Below are positions 1-12,023 of a DNA stretch of 64,000 nucleotides, one piece after another. Location of the stretch: the NCBI GenBank assembly GCA_003586115.2, contig QVOM02000116.1:45021024-45085023 (forward strand). The letters are read 5' to 3'. A program made the translations under genes and the position numbers. The stretch comes from Salvator merianae. Its lineage: Eukaryota; Chordata; Lepidosauria; Squamata; Teiidae. Positions within the stretch are counted from its first letter, which is position 1; every line of letters starts with the position of its first letter. A model generated the notes under the pieces. It saw only the letters and a program-made list of their open reading frames with translations. It did not search any database and was not told the DNA's origin.

Positions 1-246
1 CTACAAATCCATCATTTTCCTTTACAAATATATTTTTCAGATCAATAAACCAATACATCAGATTAATAGTAAAAATAAGCCTTCATTGCATTTTTGAGAT
101 GTTTTCATACCCTCTAGGGGCATCTTCTCCCAGCAGCATGGAGCCTTTGGTAGTGATGCCTATTCACTCTAGTTTTATAAGCATTTTCTACATCAATGCA
201 ATATTCCACATGCCCAAACCACCTTGAATCCGACCTTTCCAATACT
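1..246. other. Intergenic start of window, nothing recognised
   Basis: AT-rich sequence without a convincing exon, RNA gene or repeat family that I can name. Confidence 0.5.
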
Positions 247-330
247 ATTTATTTAAGAATTTATATTCCGCCCTTCAGCAAAAGGTCCCAGGGTGGGTCG
301 TAATAACAAAAAGATAATGTACAAAGGCCG
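247..330 (-). repeat. LINE/SINE 3' tail fragment, L2-like
   Basis: The stretch runs from a TTTATTTAAGAATTTATATT start into a CCCAGGGTGGGTCGTAA motif. Read on the minus strand this is the end type 'TTACGACCCACCCTGGGA...TAAATAAAT', seen again at 12.95, 48.24 and 56.2 kb in this window. It is a short 3' end of an L2-like retroelement or a SINE sharing that tail. Confidence 0.5.
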
Positions 331-1020
331 ACTTCAGAAGCCAGCCAAATATAGTGGCAACAGGTGATATTACAGAAAAAAAAGCCCCTCTGAAATGATT
401 GCCTTTTGGCTAGACAGACCAGGGGACCATGCTATCTGTACGTTTTTTGGTGATGTGTCCATCCTGGTATTTTGCTGGTGCAAAATACCTGGAAGTGAGT
501 GATCATGATAATATATAAAGCACATGCATTGGCTGTCTTTTTTACCACCATGCACGGGTGGAGGACGCACACATCTGGATATCAAAATATCCAGATGTCC
601 ATGACACCACCACTGCGCATGCGAGGCCATCTTTTTTGGTCCACACACACGCGCAGTGGCAAGAACAACAATGGTGGCTCTGTCTATAAGGTAACCGATA
701 CCACTATTTCGGGAAAAACCACCATCAGAGTTGAATTTTCCCAAAACAGAATATCATGCATTTTAGGGGAATATAGTGTAGCTATGGTCGAGTTGCCACA
801 GATACACAGGGCACTATATTCCCCCCCATCTGGATGAGTTCAAAGTATTCTTAAAATATATCTCCCCTCCCTGGCAGGACAACACCCAGAGGAAGCCTTG
901 GTGGGTGTTTGACATGCTGCCAATGTACACCCGCCTGCTAAAGGCTTATATTTTTGTCATGGGCTCAGCCTCAATCACTTGCCTCTGTTAACCCATGTTA
1001 AGTTAAACTGGGCAGGGGGG
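331..1020. other. Intergenic, no gene recognised
   Basis: Two overlapping opposite-strand ORFs of 112 and 124 codons occur here, but neither resembles a known protein and neither has splice or promoter context. The sequence looks like an old unclassified repeat. Confidence 0.4.
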
Positions 1021-1029
1021 TTCCTGAAG

Positions 1030-1260
1030 ACCACTGGATAAGGCGCCTCCAGGTGCAGGTTATAACATGATTCTCCCAGGACTATACTAGGAATGCCACG
1101 CATATCTGTGGCATTCCCGATATAATCCAGGGTTAGCTGACTGAATATCCGATATATCAGTATTACAGGAAATCCAGCAATGATGCTAGGTTTCCTGTAA
1201 TACCAATTGCTTACCTCCCTCTGCCAGATCCTCACGTTACCGTTCAAAGTACTCAGATGC
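1030..1260 (+). mobile_element. Non-autonomous DNA element, copy 1 of a local family
   Basis: It starts at GCGCCTCCAGGTG and continues with TCTCCCAGGACTATACTAGG and ATATCTGTGGCATTCCCGAT. The same blocks in the same order recur at 19,446-19,755. The right end of this copy is not clear. Family assignment (hAT-like) is inferred from the terminal inverted repeats of the 19.4-kb and 10.9-kb copies. Confidence 0.5.
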
Positions 1261-1261
1261 T

Positions 1262-2834
1262 AGCAAAACATGAGGAAAAAACAGAGCGAAGTGAGCAGTT
1301 ACTTTGGCTATGGTGTGAGCACCAGGCAATCCTGAGGGAACCCGTTGCTGCCTCAATAAGGCATCCCAAGCCAGCTAGGGGATGTTTGAGCTTGGCATGC
1401 AAAAGTGCCATAAAAGGCACAGTGGCATTGTACAACTGCTTCCTGACAGTTTTATGACCACGCCTTTTATGGCCCACATGTAGCAACAAAAATGCCATTA
1501 AGCAGCGGTAAATTGCCACTCTAGACTCTTGTGAGGCCTCATCAGCAGGCATGCTTCTCTGGTTGGCGTATTCCAAAGCCAAGGGCCACCAATAACAAGG
1601 CCCTTCCCTGTGGAATAACCACCCTTGTATCTGAGGCAACAGAGAACTTTGAAAACAGCTTTTGATGAAGTTGCAAAAGATAAGCAGGCACATTTTGTGA
1701 TTTCATTCTGCTATTAATTTTTAATCTGAAATATTCTACTATCTGCCAACAATAATCCTTCATAGGACAAACAAACTAGTCTCTGTGCAAAAGAATAAAT
1801 GGACATAAATCTGCCAACAGTAATAACAATATGAACAAACCTGTGCCTGAACATTTCAGTCACCCAAGACGCTCTGTAACTGACCTTTAAGCAACCATTT
1901 TGGAACAAATGAACTTCAAAGATAGAACTGCAACGTCAAAGTCTTAAATCACAGTTCATCAAGAAGTTCAATGCAATGCCTTGTCTTTAAGGTACCACAA
2001 GACTCTCCGTTGTTATTTTTATATTATGCGCCATGCCAGAGAGTAAATGTCTCTCTATCTTTGCCTGTCCCTCATGCAGTGTTTGTGAATTTGTCAAGCA
2101 TCACCAGTTTTCTGGGAAGTGTTCCACATCCAATAGGGTGCTTAGCATAAGCAAGACTACAGGCTTCTGAATTTCCTGGCACAAACTCTGTGCCTGTGTT
2201 AATCTTACCTATGGGGTCCTGAGCGAGCACAGGGTTGAGGCCCAGAGACCAACATACACTAGAAGAGATGGGAATAAATAAAATTGTAAACTTACCTTTA
2301 ATTCCTTTCTCTTTTCTCTAGCAGAGAACATTTGGATACAACCTTAAATCTTAGAAAGTAGTTCAGTACTGTACATTGAGAAATATTCAAGATCGCTGAG
2401 CAATCTTTTCTTCTCTTTCTTTTTGCTTTTCCAGTATGAAGGAGTCAATAGTGCAGGGACTTCTTAAAGGTCTCAAGAAACCCTTAAAATCACAGGCAGT
2501 GGAATATTGCATTTCCTGAAAAACTAGTAGGTTGCCCATTCCTATCCAAAGAAAAGACTATTGCACACAAGTTCTGTCTCAAATAGTCCTGGGATATTTT
2601 TTAAATCTAATATTTATTTATATATCACTTTTCAGGCAGATGTCTTTACATGAAATTGTGTTACAATAATGCAAAATAATACAAAATAGCAAGACAAGGG
2701 CTTCTAGAAGGCTTTCCTCATGATATTCTGTATGCATAGTTTTCTATAAGAGGGCTTTGTTTATCTCAATTTTTTACTGGGATATTTTTTTCATTAAAAA
2801 ACTCTTTCCCCCTCCCTACCCTGCACAATCTTCC
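1262..2834. other. Intergenic, no gene recognised
   Basis: Several short ORFs are present on both strands (up to 146 codons at 1,253-1,693 minus), without recognisable protein similarity. I see no splice-framed exon and no named repeat. Confidence 0.4.
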
Positions 2835-3025
2835 TCCAGGGTGGAGAGAAAGGCAGGATGCTTCTAAAGGCCATTTGCAGGGAGTCAAGAGCCAGCAAAG
2901 ATTTTCCCTTTGTCTTTTGCTTGAGAGTTCCCAGAAGCAACTGGTGGGCCGCTGTGTGACACAGGATGCTGGACTAAATGGGCTGTGGCCTGATCCAGCA
3001 GAACTCCTCTTATGCTCTTATCTAA
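2835..3025 (+). mobile_element. CR1 LINE 3' end
   Basis: Contains the CR1 3' terminal block: AGGCAGGATG, a CCATTTGCAGGGAGTCAAGAGC block, then GGATGCTGGACTAAATGGGC, CTGATCCAGCAG and a CTCTTATGCTCTTA tail. The same block occurs at 6.1, 9.3 and 44.9 kb (plus) and 17.9, 38.6 and 50.5 kb (minus), so it is an interspersed LINE remnant. Short ORFs through it are not genes. Confidence 0.8.
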
Positions 3026-3584
3026 TCTTAAAGACATCTTATGAAGCTTTACTGGATTTCTGCACCTCTTGGTTAACACATTGAGTCCCATGTAGGTGGA
3101 CCCCTATGATAGTTATAAATGTCCACATCTGCTAACCTTGTACCCTCCAGTTAATTTAGACTGCAATTCCCACCAGCTCCAAACAGCTTAGTGAAGGCTG
3201 ATATATAAGTGGTCTGTTGAAGGATACTTCTGCATAGCCATATTCAGAAGTTACATTCATATTTTGGATTGGTGTGTGTTTATGAATGTTGGGGATCTAT
3301 TGTCCTTCAACACCAATCAGTATGGAAAATGTTTGGTAAGCCTGCAATCTTTAAAAACCACAGGTTCCACATCTTGCTATAAGTGACATCCTCTACTTGC
3401 CCATCTTCATCTTCTTTTGAAACAATCCATCCCGCAGTCCTAGTGTAGGCCTCTTGATGAACATCTCCACAATCCTGCACTAACCAATAGCCAATGGTTT
3501 TGTGAAAATTACTTTCAAATAACTTGGAAAGCTGGGGTTGTTGAATTGACTCCTGGCTCATTTGGGAGCTCTCCCAGGTTCACT

Positions 3585-3830
3585 TTTGTATGAGCCAGTT
3601 TGGCCTTGTGGCTAGCGTGTCAGACTCTTATCCGGAACTCTCCCAGTTCGAGTCTGCACTTCTGCATGAAGCTAGCTGGGTCACCTTGGGCTCGTCACAG
3701 CTCTGACCTGAGTTCTTACAGCCCAACCTACCTCACAGGGTGTCTGTTGTGGGGAGAAGAACAGAAGGTTTGTTAGCCACTTCGAGTCCCCTCAGGGTGA
3801 GAAAAGCAGGGTACAAAAAACCAACTCTCT
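3585..3830 (+). mobile_element. tRNA-derived SINE (Sauria-SINE-like)
   Basis: The head GAGCCAGTTTGGCCTTGTGG is followed by a pol III B-box match GTTCGAGTC at 3,646-3,654. The body has 'TGGGTCACCTTGGGCTCGTCACAG', 'CCTACCTCACAGGGTGTCTG' and 'TTGTGGGGAGAAGAACAG' type blocks, and the tail ends GGGTACAAAAAACCAACTCT. This is the layout of squamate tRNA-derived SINEs. The exact subfamily is not certain. Confidence 0.75.
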
Positions 3831-3839
3831 CTCTTTTAC

Positions 3840-5689
3840 CTCCTCACCTGCTATCTGCTTTTTATTCCTTTGTTATTCATTAGGGCTACAAAATGTCTGT
3901 TCCAGCAGAGTCATCTTCAACTCCTGCTTGATACCTCATACAGCCTCCTTCCAGCTGGCACAGGTAATTCATCTGACAACAGGAGCTGTGTATATAGCTG
4001 GGTTCTGTGGAAAGATAGTCAAACATCAGACAGAGGAATGATCTGATCTTTTGGAAAAGCTCTTCCCTTAATCAAGAAAGCGCTCCTTCATGTCGTTTGC
4101 CACCATAAGCCTGAATGTAATTAAGAAGCTCTCAGCAGAATTGTTTGAAGCTGAAATTAACAATGAGAACTTATTAAACACTTGGAATGATTTAAGAAGG
4201 GAAATGGCATTTTAGAACTCATTCTCATGGCATATCTAGCAGAGGTGTTTCACAGCAAAGTGCAAACTGAAATTCAAAGAGAAGCTGCTGAACTGTTTCG
4301 AGATATTTCAGTAAATGTGACTGAAAAATACAAAACTGAACTTTGGATACTAGGCAAAAGTTCCATCCTCCCTTATACATTTTTCCCTTTTTTGTCTCAA
4401 AATATTAACTGAACAGATATTCCAATATATGTTCTGTGGAAAACATATTCTTATGCCCCCTTGCTTACATTAACAGCCCATAATTCTGAATGCAGACTGC
4501 AAATTTGGACCCAAATCAATCTCTAGGAAGCCAATCTAACAATGTGGATTTGGAAAAACTAGCTTCTGAAGCTTAAGACTGCATCAGGCATCAACTTAGT
4601 ATTACTTTGGCACCATCCATCCAGTGCCAAAAGGCTTCAACAGGTGGGCAAAGGGGCAAGCACCAGATGTGCCAGCCTTTCCCCTTTCTGCCAAAAGAAG
4701 CAACCTTGCCTTAGTCCTCAGAGAACTAGTATGAGGTTGCTTCTTTTAGATGTCCCCCCTTGCTTCCACACCAACCCTTTGTCCAGAATTTCAGACCATG
4801 AACAGAGTCCACAGCCCACCTTCATCTGTGCAGGGAGGGTTATGCTCACACAGGCATTCCAAGTGGCATGGAGCTCTGTCTGCCATCCTTCCATCCCCAC
4901 ATTAAACTCAACTGTAAGCAGGCTCTACCAAGCCCCGAGGACAAGTATATGTCGATGGAGCCTATCGAAATTTGGAAAAACAGTCATTCAATCACGATTA
5001 TTGCTGTAAGAAATCCTTGCATGGGACCAGCTCTGGGTCATGTTCAAGCACCCCTGCAGTCAACATAAGGCAACACATTGGCTTCTCTCTTACTGTGGGA
5101 GATACGTGAGTCAGTGCTACTTGTCTCCAGCGATTCCTTCCATTTTATGAGATGAACTTTGTATTTTCACAAATCCCAAGATGAGTCAAGACTGTAGGAG
5201 GAAGATCTAGAAATATGCCATAGATCAAAAAGAATTTGTCACTGAATCAAGGCTCAGTTGAAACACAAAGACCTCTTCCTGTAGTCTCTTTGTATCCAGA
5301 ACAGCCAAGGACCAGGCTTAGTGGGTGGAGGCAGCCCAAGTTCTGCAGGTACTTCACTTAAAAAGGTAGCCACCAACAGTTCCAAGATTCACCACAGGAG
5401 GGTACTGTACACAGATCCAGTAATTCCTATTCAAGGCTGGAGTGCATCATCTCACCTGCTGAACCCTAATACAGCAATCATTCTCTTGGTAACTTGTTGG
5501 GCTGTTTTCTGTTCCATCCTTTAGCAAGGGCCAAATTTCTGCCCACTCAGACTCAGGCTCATACCTCAATGCTTAAAGGGCTGTTCACAAACATGCCTTC
5601 CACATCTCTGCAATAAACATGAAGGAGAAAGGGAAATAATTTGGACTAATCCTGTTTCCAGCACAAGTCTGTGTTTTGACACAGCCTCA
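3840..5689. other. Intergenic, no gene recognised
   Basis: Short ORFs only (up to 121 codons at 4,644-5,009), with no family similarity, promoter or splice context. No clear named repeat. Confidence 0.4.
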
Positions 5690-6178
5690 GAAATGTACCT
5701 CCAGAAATGCGATGTGACAGGGGGAAAAAAGAAGGCGAATCCATTTCTGGGCTTAATGGATCGTGAAAACACTAGGACTAGGGGGCACTCTCTGACGCTG
5801 ATGGGTAGGAGAGTTAGGACCGACAACAGGAAGTACTTTTTCACCCAGAGGGTCACTGGTCTATGGAATTTATTACCGGAAGAGGTGGTGACAGCCATCA
5901 GCCTGGATGGCTTTAAAAAAGGACTGGACAGATTCATGGAGGTCAGGTGTATCAATGGCTACTAGAATGGATGCCTAGGTACTGCCTCCAGGTTGGAAAG
6001 ACAGGCAGGATGTCTGTAAAACCAATTGCGTGGAGTCAAGAGTGGGTGAAGGTTCTGCCTTTTATTCTGCTTGAGAATGCCGAGAAGCAATTGGTGGGCC
6101 ACTGTGTGAAGCAGGATGCTGGACTAGATGGGCCGTGGCCTGATCCAGAAAGGCTCCTCTTACGTTCTTATGAAAAGT
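5690..6178 (+). mobile_element. CR1 LINE 3' region with full 3' end
   Basis: The translated strip reads RTRGHSLTLMGRRVRTDNRK, then a YFFTQRVTGLWNLLPEE block and a SLDGFKKGLDRFMEV block. This is the widely conserved CR1 3' region. It runs on into the GGCAGGATG...GATGCTGGACTAGATGGGCC...CTTACGTTCTTATG terminus. It is one of the better preserved copies in the window. Confidence 0.85.
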
Positions 6179-6179
6179 A

Positions 6180-6660
6180 ATAGCTTATCTGTACCCAGCA
6201 CTGGTTAGGTCTCATCTGGAGTACTATGTGCAATTCTGGACACCTCACTTTAAGAAAGTTTCAAATCAGTTGGAACAGGCTAAGAGAAGGGCAATGAAGA
6301 TGATCAGAAGAATGGAACCAAAATCCTTTGAAAAGAAATTGAGGGAACAAGGAGGTCTGAGGGGGGAATATTTGAATGGATATCAGAGATAAAAGGGTCA
6401 TGACCTGTTTTCTCTCATCCCAGAATGCAGGAAGGGCAGTAATGAGCTGACATTAGAACAAGCTGCATTCCAACCCAACACCAGCCAAAACTTCCAAGAA
6501 GGCCAGTTTGATGGGGACACTGATTAGCAAGAGCAGTGGATGCATTCAGGCAGAAACTGGAAAGCCTTTCTGTTGAGGTGTCCTGATTTGGATTCCAGCC
6601 ACAAGTAAGAGATTAGACTGAATGTTCCCTTTCAGCTCAATGATTCTAAGAGCATCTTGG
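6180..6660 (+). mobile_element. Second, overlapping-type CR1 fragment
   Basis: Begins at CTGGTTAGGTCTCATCTGGAGTACTATGTGCAATTCTGG-type sequence, which encodes the CR1 ORF2 C-terminal 'RPHLEYYVQFW' block. It carries on to a 'GAGATTAGACTGAATG...CTCAATGATTCT' end. It lies 3' of a complete CR1 terminus, so it is a separate insertion. Confidence 0.7.
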
Positions 6661-8060
6661 CAGCCAATGCATATGGCTTTTGCCGAAAACCTTGGGAGGT
6701 GGGAGTATCAACAGGTGCAATCAACCCAGTCTGGTCCTGATACATACCATGCACATATGGAGACTGTGGCTTACCTGTAAAAGCCCTCAAGAAGAGGAGC
6801 CACCATAGAAAATGACTTCTGCAGGTGGCTATAGCAATAATGAATAATCAAGATAAAAAGGCACCATTCAAACTTGACTCCTTCTGACCACTAGAACACA
6901 TCTACATAGTTTTCTTGGCACCAATGCAGAAATGCTTTGTGGCTGGCTACTTTTGGGATGCTATCTGACATCTCCATCTTGCCTACAGCCCTGAGATTTC
7001 TTGATGGGTTTTCATCCATGTACAATGCCCATCTGACTCTAAAAAGCAGTAAGAGATTTTGGTTGCAGCCCATTCAGATAAGATAATGGTCAAATTATCT
7101 CGCCTATGGGGATTCCAACGAGAATGTCACAGGCAAAGGAGAAATATATCTACATAGTATTGAAGCATCCCAAGTTTAGCATGTCTGCTGCCTAAAATAC
7201 ACTAAAGAATTTATTTAGGACTATTATTAAGAAAAATTATATCATCCTTTGCTGTCCCACCCCTAGGGTGAGTTACAGCATAGAACACAATCATTGCAAC
7301 AATACGTAACAGAGGCAGATAAAACTAATACTCATGCCAGATAACATTTACGGTACAATAAATTCAACAAATGCTCTGGGCGTTTCCTTTGTTCATTCAA
7401 ATTTATCACACCAGTACAAATTCCACTGTACGGCCATGCAGTCCAGCAATGGAAAAGTGGCTCTAATGGCTACTCTTTGTATAAAAAAAGAAAAGAAAAG
7501 AACAAGGTCACAGGACAGCCACTGTTGATGTAGTTGAATAGTCCTCTATTGTCCTCTGCCTTTGCTCCAATCAAGCAAAACAAGCCCTTTTTTCCCCTTT
7601 GTTTATAGGAGGTATATGAAGGGGGAAACTCATACTGGTACTGGCTTGCTTTCCAACAGAAACACGCAGCTCCTCCTGATCATTTCAGACACACTGAGTC
7701 AAATGAGAAGGCATCAGGATTCTATCAAATGGAATGAATAGCAGCGGAAACCATCAATTTCTCTTAGCAGACAATCAGCTGCTACGATAGGTTGGCAGTT
7801 GTACTTTTCAAGCCTAGCACCAGGGCTCAAACAGCTGAAATTCTGGAAGGGGAATTGAAAATCTATACTCCTTTAAAGGCATGAGGCAGTGCAGTGCTTC
7901 ATGGATCACATGCGTTCTCTGCTATATAATTCCCTACTGTGTAATGGTTGCAAGCAAAAGGGGGGTTCTCGTGGACTAACGTAAGGGATTCAAGGGTGGG
8001 TAAGCAACATGGAGCAGCCCTTATCTCATTGGCTGACCTCAGTCAATGGGACTATGGAGG
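6660..8060. other. Intergenic with small retroelement tail, no gene
   Basis: Around 7,205-7,290 a minus-oriented tail (AATTTATTTAGG ... CCCTAGGGTGAGTTACAG) resembles the L2-like 3' ends elsewhere in the window. The rest is unassigned. Confidence 0.4.
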
Positions 8061-8150
8061 AGAAATGTATGAAAAGCTTGGGAACCGCCAAGAGAACTTC
8101 TGGTTATTGGGTGCTAAAGGCACTTAGTAAATAAATAAATGAAATGACTC
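8060..8150 (+). repeat. Retroelement 3' tail ending in (AAAT)n
   Basis: GGGAACCGCCAAGAGAACTT ... AGTAAATAAATAAATGAAA is the 'ccgccctgag ... taaataaataaa' end type of L2-like LINEs and the SINEs that use their machinery. Confidence 0.5.
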
Positions 8151-8224
8151 AACAGGAATAGTTTGTCGAGCAAATTTGCAGAGGGGAGTAGCTCCATATA
8201 ATTAATTACCTGGTTGGCTCACCT

Positions 8225-8640
8225 TCAACAGAAGAAGCTTAGTTTGCTTCCTAAAGAAAATCTTTCAAGTGCTGACTGAATAGCACGGCTCCTAACTACA
8301 TATGGGAATGGATAACCCATTGTAACTTGGGAGCTGTACCTTGTCCTGACCCCAAAGAGGAGCCCAACACAACAGTAAGTGTTGTGGGCTGTCACAGTAC
8401 TACCATGAGCTTGGAGTGAGCAACATGCTCCACCAAGGAGCAGAAGACAGCAAATACCTCTTGGATCCCTGCATCCAGTCCTCCTCAACTTTGATGTGTT
8501 CCTTGTAAAGGAGGAGGACCTTGTACATGTTAACTCCCTTTTTCTGAGCTTCATGGTCTCTCTCCAGTTTTTCCTCTGCATTGCTGGAATGAAAAGTATT
8601 GTGTCACAGACTGTGATGATCACTCAACTCTGGATCCTAG
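8225..8640 (-). pseudogene. Possible decayed coding remnant, origin unknown
   Basis: On the minus strand, roughly 8,430-8,590, one frame reads SNAEEKLERDHEAQKKG followed by MYKVLLLYKEHIKVEEDWMQ. This is a charged, coiled-coil-like composition unlike the surrounding random translation. It is a different frame from the longest ORF here (132 codons, 8,225-8,623). There are stops on both sides and no splice signals I trust. It may be a piece of a processed pseudogene or of a transposon protein; I do not recognise the parent. Confidence 0.25.
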
Positions 8641-8879
8641 GAATCACATTGCCAGGTCATTATCAGTCTCTTAGTTTTGTTGAAGTAGCCAGGAGAGCAT
8701 GTTGCTGCAAACCACAAATGATCCTACACTTATAGATTCTTTCCCTCTCTTGTGGGGAACACTTTGGAGGTCTTATCTGTTGCCATGTTCTTGGTGATTA
8801 TGTCTATAGGGCAACAATTCACACTGAGACCTTCCCCTTCAAACAGTCCTCACATCCTTGAATGCTCCTAACCATGTTT

Positions 8880-8965
8880 TTAATGTTTCTTGTAAACTGA
8901 TCTGAGTTTTTTTAAAAATGAAAAGTGATCTATAATTGTCTTAAATAAAATAAATAAAGGCTGAC
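8880..8965 (+). repeat. Retroelement 3' tail
   Basis: Ends AATTGTCTTAAATAAAATAAATAAAGG, the AAATAAATAAA tail type shared by several L2-like fragments in the window. Confidence 0.4.
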
Positions 8966-9134
8966 ACTGTAAATTCTATTGCTCCTCCAAATCAGTACAT
9001 GGAGCCTTGGACATCATCCACATTGCGCTGCTGGCATGCAATGCAGAGTTCACTTCCTGGCCCAAATCAAGCTATTTGGGCCAAGAAGGGAGAGGTGGTT
9101 GGGAGTACAATGTGCCCCCCACAAAAACCCATCA

Positions 9135-9405
9135 CTGATCTAGCAGGGGTCCTCTTATGTTCTTATATGGTTGGACAAATTCATGGAGGATATCAATGGC
9201 TACTTGAACTGTCACCAGGTTGGAGAGACAGGCAGGATGCCTCTAAAGGCCATTTGCAGGGTGTCAAGAGCACGTGAGGGTTTCACTCTTGTCATTTTCT
9301 TAAGAATGCCCAGAATTAATTGCTGGGCCACTGTGTGAGACAGGATGCTAAACTAGATGGGCTGTGAGCTGATCTAGCAGGGTTCCTCTTATGTTCTTAT
9401 ATAGC
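9135..9405 (+). mobile_element. CR1 LINE 3' ends, apparently tandem
   Basis: A short CR1 terminus (GATCTAGCAGGGGTCCTCTT then ATGTTCTTAT) at about 9,135-9,170 is followed at once by a longer copy. The longer copy has TTGGACAAATTCATGGAGG, GGCAGGATGCCTCTAAAGGC and GGATGCTAAACTAGATGGGC, and again ends CCTCTTATGTTCTTATAT. Two CR1 ends therefore stand head to tail. Confidence 0.75.
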
Positions 9406-9941
9406 TGAGGATCTGGAATCCAGTGTGGCTGCATGAGCAGTGACAAGTAAGCTACTTTACCTGACATAAATAGGAGGCAAGTTGTTTCCTATGGGGGAAT
9501 GAAGTTCTTGATCTACATCCACACAGCCCAGATCTAGGGTAGCAGGCATGGGACCTGCCATCAGGCTAAACAGGGCAGCATACAAACACGGTTCACCCTA
9601 GAGCACAGCCTGGATCACAGCTACAAGGGGAACTCTCTTCATAACAGTAATGTTTCCAAATAGACCCAACCCAGAGGATTGGGAAAATGTTTGGAAGGTG
9701 TTCATTTCATTGGTTCTCTGTGGCAACTCCAGAAGAAAATGGCAACATCTCCCCTCTCTGTGCATCCACACAAGATGGGGAAGACGATCTTTGTTGCCCA
9801 ACTTGCCCCAATAGTAGTTTTTCCAGGCTCACAGAAAATGCGGCTCCTGGGTCAGTTGGGCCATAGGAGCATGCAAATGTGAACTGCTCACTCCTGGAGG
9901 CCTGCATGTATGGATGCAGCCTCAGACAGATACATGCTGAT

Positions 9942-10277
9942 TAGCGATGTGTAAATTTCGATTCACTTTCAAAAATTCATACAAAATTTCATTTTTGCAC
10001 ATTTTCGCATCAAAACGAAACTGACTTTTTTCACATTTACAGTTTTTGATCGAAATGAAACAGCCTCTTCTTTTGTGAAAACAAAATATTTGTCAAATTT
10101 TTGCCGTGTTTAAACCATGAAAATGGCATTTTCAATGGGAAACAACATTGCAAAAACTGTGAAAATGAATGCGAAAAAATGCATTTTTCAACAGCAAAAT
10201 TCACCGACGAAGCAAAAGTACAGATTTTCATTCAAAAGCAAATCGAAAATGCGTGGGTTTTTTTGTGCACATCCCTT
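9942..10277. mobile_element. hAT-type MITE, 336 bp, 8-bp target duplication
   Basis: The left terminus is TAGCGATGTGTAAATTTCG and the right terminus is GTGCACATCCCTT. They are imperfect inverted repeats of TAGGGATGTGCA. Flanks ATGCTGAT (9,934-9,941) and ATGTTGAT (10,278-10,285) match at 7 of 8 positions, as expected for a hAT target duplication. The interior is AT-rich and nearly palindromic, with CATTTTTCAAC, GAAAATG and TTTTCGCATC blocks recurring in both orientations. A second copy is at 22,367-22,711. No transposase is encoded. Confidence 0.8.
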
Positions 10278-10285
10278 ATGTTGAT

Positions 10286-10925
10286 GCTCTGAAGTGAAAT
10301 AGCCATTTTTATGAAGCATCTTCATTAGCTGGGAGGATTTTTAAAGCACACACATCTCTGCCAAGCCCTTGTTTACTACCCTACCCACATTTCACAAGAC
10401 AGATGTTACACAGGCAGTTTTAGCTGTGCGAAATGAGCCACCTATGGCCATTCCATAAGGGGATGTTCAAATCTTAAAAAGGAACCTGGTCAGTACAGTA
10501 GAGCCCAGGTAAGTATGGCAGTTTATTTGCCAACAGGTATCTAAATGCACATCAGCAGTGGAAAACATGCCACGCACTTTCTGCACAGTAATACAGTTTC
10601 TGTAATTAAAGTGGCAGCTCAGCGATTGGACTGCAAACAGGAGGGGCAAAGCACAATTCAGGACCAAAATGAAGCTCCTGGTCAGGTCCTGTCCCTTTCT
10701 CACTGCCCTGAAATTCCAAACAACAGCCCGCCATTGTTATATTAGTCTGATTGCTATTGAAACTCTGGAGTTGGGTTACATGGTCAAAGGATTACCTGCT
10801 TTAACTTGACATTCCATTAAGCAACTATTTCAGCCTATAACTCTGAAATCTGGTGAATATTATATTCAGCAAACTGAAGGACAGCATCACTTCTATTCAT
10901 AGATTATCTACAGTACAACCTTAGG
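10286..10925. other. Intergenic, no gene recognised
   Basis: Short ORFs only. No repeat or exon identified. Confidence 0.4.
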
Positions 10926-11345
10926 CTGCATCTAGACAGGGTCAAAACCCCGTAATTATTTCCTAATTGTATCTGATGTGCCAGATGTGATCACGGTGCT
11001 CCTGATACAGTCCTGGAATATAAAGCCAATTTACCAAGTTTTCGTTATTCCAATAAAATAGCGTGATATCCTGTTATTCCGTAATTGCAGCTCTGGTTGA
11101 ATTACCACATAATAATTAAAGCAAGAGTTCAGCATAAGTGGTTGCTATCCTGGAATACTTCATGTGATACTATTGGTCACCTGGAAAGAAAATCCCACAG
11201 ATCTAACATCACTCGGTAGCTGCAACAAATGCTAAAACACAGAGTATCAATCTAATGTCTAGACAATGTGTGATAATTCCGGATGTGCTCTATACCGGTA
11301 AATCGATAAATTGCGGAACAAATAAGTGATGTCTGGAGGCTGTCT
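10926..11345. mobile_element. Non-autonomous DNA element, same terminus family as the 19.4-kb copy
   Basis: The left end GGCTGCATCTAGACAGG and the right end TGATGTCTGGAGGCTGTCT are imperfect inverted repeats (shared core GC-TC-AGACA). The interior is AT-rich with CCTGGAATATAAAG and TTCGTTATTCCAATAAAAT. The termini resemble those of the elements at 1.0 and 19.4 kb. The target duplication is not resolved. Confidence 0.5.
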
Positions 11346-12023
11346 CAATTTCAGTTGCTTTACCACCACCATGTTCAAGGTAGTTTATAAGCAATTACTG
11401 AACAGTCAAAATATGAGAACCAATTATCAAAATGTGATATAATACAATAAAATACATTTAAATACAAAAAGGGGGGCAATTACACACAAACTGTAACTGT
11501 TCCTCTCTGGCAGAACATCTGGCAGTTTTCAGGCTCAGGCAGTTATTTTATGCAAAGGGGAGAGACAGAATCCAAAAAGACACTCAAGCAAGACCAACAA
11601 TCAGTCCCCAGCTGGATCTATTCAAATGAAGCATAGTAATCCTTTGTGTAATGTTAGGGTTTGTCCTCACAAACCACCACGTAACACAAAACTCTGTTTT
11701 GCCAGTAATTACCATTATTGAAAATCGGGGGTTATGGTAATCACAGAGGCCCAGCCTGCCAATATAAGTTAACGGCACTACAGAGATGACACTGTGAAGG
11801 AAAAGCCCAGACTATCAAAAAGACAATGGCACTTTGGAGATGATACCCAATCTATCAATATAGGTCACTGGATCCTGAGAGGGTAAATCACATAACTGAA
11901 ATTTTCCAGGATTGCCTTCAATAGGGTGATGTGCCTTTACCAGCCATGTAAAAGCAAAAACCATATTGTATGAACCCGCGTAAGGAAAGGGACAATGCAA
12001 CATTTCAGAAATAAAACACCTTT
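11346..12023. other. Intergenic, no gene recognised
   Basis: Short ORFs only. No exon or classified repeat. Confidence 0.4.
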
